From: Aselliscus stoliczkanus | Lineage: Eukaryota > Chordata > Mammalia > Chiroptera > Hipposideridae | DNA length: 64,000 nt | NCBI GenBank assembly: GCA_033961575.1 | Contig: CM066728.1 | Coordinates: forward strand, 97,540,852 to 97,604,851 | Direction: 5' to 3' | In this document: one piece after another, positions 61,756-64,000 of the stretch | How the letters are laid out: each line of letters begins with the position of its first letter | How positions within the stretch are numbered: the first letter of the stretch is position 1 | Notes under the pieces: generated by a model | What the model saw: only the letters and a program-made list of their open reading frames with translations | What the model was told of the DNA's origin: nothing | Databases searched by the model: none | Made by a program: the position numbers and the translations under genes

Positions 61756-63490
61756 ATTGGGACTTTATATGTCTTCAAATTCTCAGTTCTCTACATAAAA
61801 CAATGAGAGGGATAAATAACAGTTTGTTTCTTAAATAATAATTTACTTTCTGATGCAAAGAATACTGTCTCTAATAAATAACTACAGTATAGATTTAAAG
61901 TGCAGGTAAACTTGACAAATAGAGTATAGTATTATTTTTTTAACAAACAACCACTTACAATACTAAAATTTTAATCTTCTAGGTTTTCTGAAGTATTATA
62001 AATCTAATTTAACCTTCCTTGTATTTTATAATATCAAAAAAATGACTTACTAGTACAAAGAATCTTCCTATCTTTCTCATTCTACTTTCTTTAGTGTATA
62101 TATTCTCATATCCAGTTAGTAAATGTAATCAGTCGATTTCAGGATATGTACTTCACACAAAACTCTGCGATGTTACTTTCACTGAATAATTCTCTCATTA
62201 TATTCAGAGCAGTCTAAACTCTATGCCAGTGCATAATCATGACCCAGCTTAGATAAAGTGAAGAGAGAAAATGAATTGACAAAATAGAAAAAGGCTGACC
62301 AACTCCTCTTTCTTTCACTAAAGGCAGTAGGAGAAAATAGGAAGAGGAATTTCAGCATGACGGATTTCAAATTACTTCCTGTCAACAGGGCCCTAAAATA
62401 TATGTTTTTTTGATTGAACAATAAACTTAGGTAATAAAGCAGTAAAAAATCCAATAGCATCTGATTACATAAATATTTTATGTAATAAGTTAATCAATAC
62501 ACAATTTAAAGCAAAAACAAAACAACCAAATTTTACTGTACCTTAGGTTAAATATTTGGACCATTAGACTTTGTCATGCATTCCACATTAATAATTGCTA
62601 ACCAATGTATAGTACAGTGCTTGGGAAAAAATTTTGAAGTATTTCTTTTTGCTATTTGGGCACACAGTGCTTAACAGAAGTTAATTCATCCTCTACGTCT
62701 CCCATAAACTTTTCACTGAAAGGGATACCAAGCCTATATCAGAGATAAATTAACAATGCATTTTCATTTACTACCTGAAAAAATTCATTCTCTCAATTAT
62801 AGAATTGAAAAATATTTTCCACGATTATGTGATTGCATGAAGAGATATTACTTACACTGTGTCTAACTAAAAGAAAATAACCCAGCTTGTCTTTAATGGC
62901 TACTGAGGGATATATTAACCTAATGAAATCAAAGCAGAGGAAAAACAGGCAAGAGTACAATTTTTGTCCTAAACTGTCACATGAAGAAAAAAAATGACAC
63001 GATTAATCTGTCAAGCTGTCTCCAATGGTGCCATCTCAGTGAGAGCATTAAGATGCAATTAAAAGGCTTAATTTAATATTCTCGTATGGTAAAATCCTTG
63101 AGGGAGGTAATTGATTAAACTACTAAATGTGGACATACGAAAAAATTAAAACTTGAAATAATCAAGGCTTTACTGCACTGTTAATTTGAAATTACATTTA
63201 GATTAAATAGTTCGCTAAAACCTTATGTGGTTCTTGATTTTAGGGGGCTAAAGAATACATAATTGCTGATATTGCTCTTAATTTTGCTTCAAAAAATATA
63301 TTGAAATCTCTCATTTTCTAGACAGATATTTTAATGAACTTGTTAGACCTCATCCTTTTTCATTAAACAAACTTGAGGATTGCAATATCTATGCCAACGA
63401 GGCAACTGAAAACACATGGTAACTAGCTGGATAATAGTTAACATGTTAAATAGTTAAGGCCAAGTAGCAAGCCAAACGCTGCTTCTCAAA
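61756..63490. other. No gene recognised; TAAT-rich block inside
   Basis: No repeat was assigned. At 62990-63330 the sequence has many TAAT/ATTA cores with mixed-composition spacers and looks single-copy (see findings). The antisense 79-residue frame at 62221-62460 has no signature. Confidence 0.45.
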
Positions 63491-63499
63491 AGGAGAGTA

Positions 63500-63930
63500 T
63501 TATCTGTGAGGATGGTGGAACTTTGCTCTAAAATCCTAAGGGTGTACCTTGTGATTCACCTAGAAAACCCTACCGCAGGCTTGAACCATCTTTCCTGTCA
63601 CTGAGACTTCAGGCCTAGTCAGCTCTTCTGCTGGATCACAGGACCCAAGTGGAGGAACAACTTGTGTGGACCCGTGGCAGAGCTTACTCAGGTTTTGGCC
63701 CCACCCAAATGGTCAGTCTTTCAGGTCGCTAGGTAAATGGGCCAGAATGGCATATCTAGATGAGCAATAGGTTGCCTCTAAGATCCAGTGTCCCATCAGA
63801 CTGTGTGCCTCGATTTTGGTTGTAGTGGGGGTCAGATTCAGCAGCTTATCCTTCACCCCAGAAGGAATGTCTAGATATGCTGCACATCTTTGAGCCCCTA
63901 CCAATTTCACTCATGTGCAAGGCCCCTAAA
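63500..63930 (-). pseudogene. Possible endogenous retrovirus pol remnant
   Basis: A minus-strand frame of 65 residues at 63713-63910 contains a short motif (Lys-Leu-Leu followed by a Thr-Thr-Lys...Glu-Ala run) that resembles the segment just after the reverse transcriptase core of some endogenous retroviruses. The surrounding sequence is GC-richer than its neighbours. No catalytic motif is visible, the frame is short and the flanks contain stops, so if the reading is right it is a broken fragment. It may extend beyond the window or be an unrelated old repeat. Confidence 0.3.
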
Positions 63931-64000
63931 TTTTAGTAAAATTTATTTCACATCCTCTGATAAACAAACATTTTACCAGTATGTCTAGAGTAGTTGCTAC

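Overview
The window looks like nuclear DNA from a placental mammal. It is AT-rich, poor in CpG and full of decayed interspersed repeats: L1 3' ends and ORF2 fragments, L2, MIR, MaLR-type LTRs, MER5-like and mariner pieces, plus many microsatellites. No protein-coding gene, rRNA, tRNA gene, operon or CRISPR array was recognised. All long open frames are either shadows of repeats or short frames expected by chance. It reads as intergenic or deep intronic sequence.

The youngest layer is a set of tRNA-derived SINEs with an intact-looking A box (TGGCTCAGTTGG or TGGCGCGGTGG) and B box. They have A-rich or AAAT tails, and most are flanked by target-site duplications (TSDs). They come in four related architectures: short 'GCCCTC' monomers, 'monomer plus stub of a second unit' elements, a three-unit composite, and a long form with a different 3' module. 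From memory these modules resemble SINEs of rhinolophoid (yinpterochiropteran) bats. That assignment is an inference, at roughly even odds or a little better, and needs a database search.

Layout. 0-10 kb: two old LTRs, one SINE, a CA repeat, a MER5-like piece, a second SINE and an L1 3' end. 10-16 kb: AT repeat, the long antisense SINE, an antisense MaLR LTR, and an L1 ORF2 fragment split by a SINE. 16-23 kb: a solo LTR with a perfect 6-bp TSD, a GA repeat, a MaLR LTR and antisense L1 ORF2. 23-32 kb: mostly unassigned, then an MLT1-type LTR, the second copy of the solo LTR carrying a nested SINE, and an LTR holding a two-phase pentanucleotide array. 32-42 kb: L1 ends, two SINEs, MIR, MaLR, compound microsatellites and the composite SINE. 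42-53 kb: a run of L1 3' ends, a TA-flanked mariner-type MITE, a truncated SINE, L2, MIRs, and an internally deleted mariner with both inverted repeats. 53-64 kb: largely unassigned AT-rich sequence with MIRs, L1 ends, one SINE, an old LTR-like repeat, a TAAT-rich block and a possible retroviral pol remnant at the right edge.

No previously undescribed functional system was found. The most informative material is the comparison of the two LTR copies (including a 10-bp tandem repeat in U3 that differs in copy number), the modular SINE family, and the nested insertions that give a relative chronology. Repeat family names rest on recalled consensus sequences, and boundaries of the old repeats are approximate.
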